In this document: positions 63,169-64,000 of the stretch, in pieces | Layout of the letters: the number at the start of each line of letters is the position of its first letter | Numbering within the stretch: the stretch's first letter is position 1 | Assembly: GCA_025924715.1 (NCBI GenBank) | Contig: JAICHV010000004.1 | Span: 45,679-109,678, forward strand | DNA length: 64,000 bases | Direction of reading: 5' to 3' | DNA from: Alphaproteobacteria bacterium | GTDB lineage: Bacteria; Pseudomonadota; Alphaproteobacteria; Micropepsales; Micropepsaceae | Program-made: the position numbers and the translations under genes | Notes under the pieces: generated by a model | Told to the model about the DNA's origin: nothing | The model's database searches: none | The model's input: only the letters and a program-made list of their open reading frames with translations

Positions 63169-64000
63169 GGCACTCCCCCGCCGCACCGTGCTGCGCGGCA
63201 TGATGGGCACCACCCTGGCGCTGCCGCTGCTGGAGGCGATGAGCCCGTCGGCGAAGGCCACCGATGCCGCCACCGCCGCGCGCAAGCGGTTCCAGGTGAT
63301 CTATACCCCGAACGGCTACATCATGCAGAATTTCCGCCCCGCCGAGTTGGGCACCAACTACACCATCCCGCCGATCTTGAAACCGATGGAGCCTTTCCGC
63401 GACAAATTCGCGGTGCTGGGCGGCTTCGACCATGTCCAGGCCGAAGCGCTGGGCGACGGCGCCGGCGACCATGCCCGCTGCTGCGGCACCTTCCTCACCG
63501 GCGTGCATGTCCACAAGAGCGAATCCGTCATCAGCAACGGCATCAGCGCCGACCAGGTGGCGGCGCGCGAGTTCGGCAAGATCACCCAGATGCCGTCGAT
63601 GGAAATCGGCCTGGAGCAGCCCAGCCTAGTCGGCGGCTGCGACAGCGGTTACAGCTGCGCCTACACCAACACCATGTCCTGGACCGGCCCGACCACGCCG
63701 CTGCCGGTGACGATCAATCCGCGCGACATTTTCGAGCGGTTGTTCGGCGACGGCGACAGCGTCGACGCCAAGACCCGTCTGGCCGTGCTGCGCCGCCAGG
63801 CCAGCCTGCTGGACTTCGTGGCCGAAGACGCGAGGCGCCTCTCCGGCAATCTGGGCGCCGCGGACAAGAAGAAGATCGACGAATATCTCACCGCCGTGCG
63901 CGACATCGAACAGCGCATCCAGCGGGCCGAAAGCCATGGCGCCGAAGCCGCCCTGCCGGAAATGGCGCGGCCCTCGGCGATCCCGGATTCCTACAGCGAA
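63152..64000 (+). CDS. DUF1552 protein (3'-truncated by window end)
   Basis: The first 283 residues are visible and the frame runs off the window end. The ATG at 63152 has GAAGGA nine bases before it. A twin-arginine-like start (PRRTVLRGMMGTTLALPLLEAM) suggests Tat export. RFQVIYTPNGYIM near 47-59, then LGGFDHVQAEALGDGAGDHARCCGTFLTG near 90-118, are typical of DUF1552, which is nearly always paired with a DUF1592 gene as here. Biochemical role unknown; it resembles alkaline-phosphatase-fold DUF1501 proteins in layout. Translationally coupled to the gene before it. Confidence 0.9.
   Translation, partial: MMIPRKALPRRTVLRGMMGTTLALPLLEAMSPSAKATDAATAARKRFQVIYTPNGYIMQNFRPAELGTNYTIPPILKPMEPFRDKFAVLGGFDHVQAEALGDGAGDHARCCGTFLTGVHVHKSESVISNGISADQVAAREFGKITQMPSMEIGLEQPSLVGGCDSGYSCAYTNTMSWTGPTTPLPVTINPRDIFERLFGDGDSVDAKTRLAVLRRQASLLDFVAEDARRLSGNLGAADKKKIDEYLTAVRDIEQRIQRAESHGAEAALPEMARPSAIPDSYSE

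Noticed and set aside
60478..63285. Long open frame on the minus strand continuing upstream from the esterase across the DUF1592 gene
   Set aside because: It is antisense to a gene with clear heme and DUF1592 motifs. The antisense product is Arg/His/Gly-rich with no domain, and the esterase has its own signal peptide and ribosome site at 60477.
1..64000. CRISPR arrays, insertion sequences, prophage genes, rRNA
   Set aside because: No regularly spaced repeats, transposase, integrase, phage structural genes or rRNA sequence was seen anywhere in the window.

Overview
The window reads as the chromosome of a GC-rich alphaproteobacterium. The evidence is the recG-sdhE-mfd order, a Flp-type pilin, cysD with a fused cysNC, and a family of short palindromic intergenic repeats typical of that class. 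A DUF1592/DUF1552 pair, otherwise best known from Planctomycetes, points towards Rhizomicrobium/Micropepsaceae-like lineages. That last placement is inference only.

About 1-42 kb is an exopolysaccharide or capsule locus. The left part (1-18 kb) is visibly less GC-rich, carries several homopolymer runs and is packed with overlapping glycosyltransferase and methyltransferase genes in alternating operons: 3-4929 (+), 11013-4912 (-), 11156-13041 (+) and 20615-13038 (-). It includes GDP-fucose synthesis (gmd, fcl), a WcaF-type acetyltransferase, a Wzy-like polymerase, a Wzz-like chain-length protein and the outer-membrane protein YjbH. At 20.7-23.6 kb lies an unusually long SLBB polysaccharide export protein. 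At 23.6-28.4 kb come manC, a small YjbE/GfcA-like secreted protein, the YjbF/GfcB lipoprotein, galU and a TPR-SPOR protein. The Yjb/Gfc parts are therefore all close together but on different strands. No initiating sugar-phosphate transferase and no clear Wzx flippase is visible, so the locus probably continues to the left.

From 29 to 42 kb are a DUF2914 membrane protein, two more methyltransferases, cysD and cysNC (with one methyltransferase overlapping both), ugd, pseB, pseC, an aldo/keto reductase and malate synthase G. Together with galU and manC, these supply UDP-glucose, UDP-glucuronate, GDP-mannose, GDP-fucose, an amino-dideoxy sugar nucleotide and PAPS. A methylated, acetylated and possibly sulfated fucose/uronate-containing polymer is plausible but not shown.

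From 42.5 to 49.8 kb is core biology: Flp pilin, recG, a helical protein, a receiver protein whose phospho-acceptor Asp is replaced by Glu, sdhE and mfd. From 49.8 to 54.6 kb are two small regulator modules: GntR/YtrA with an ABC transporter, and PadR with a HAAS-like membrane protein and a secreted protein. From 54.6 to 64 kb are a GFA-family protein, a phosphodiesterase, an acyl-CoA dehydrogenase, a Gly/Ala-rich secreted protein, tRNA-Arg(CCU), a secreted esterase, and the DUF1592/DUF1552 pair, the latter cut by the window edge.

The most interesting regulatory signals are a 16-bp LacI-type palindrome inside the sugar operon, a multi-stem element with a tiny open frame upstream of cysD, and perfect inverted repeats upstream of the padR, acyl-CoA dehydrogenase, DUF2914 and yjbE-like genes.
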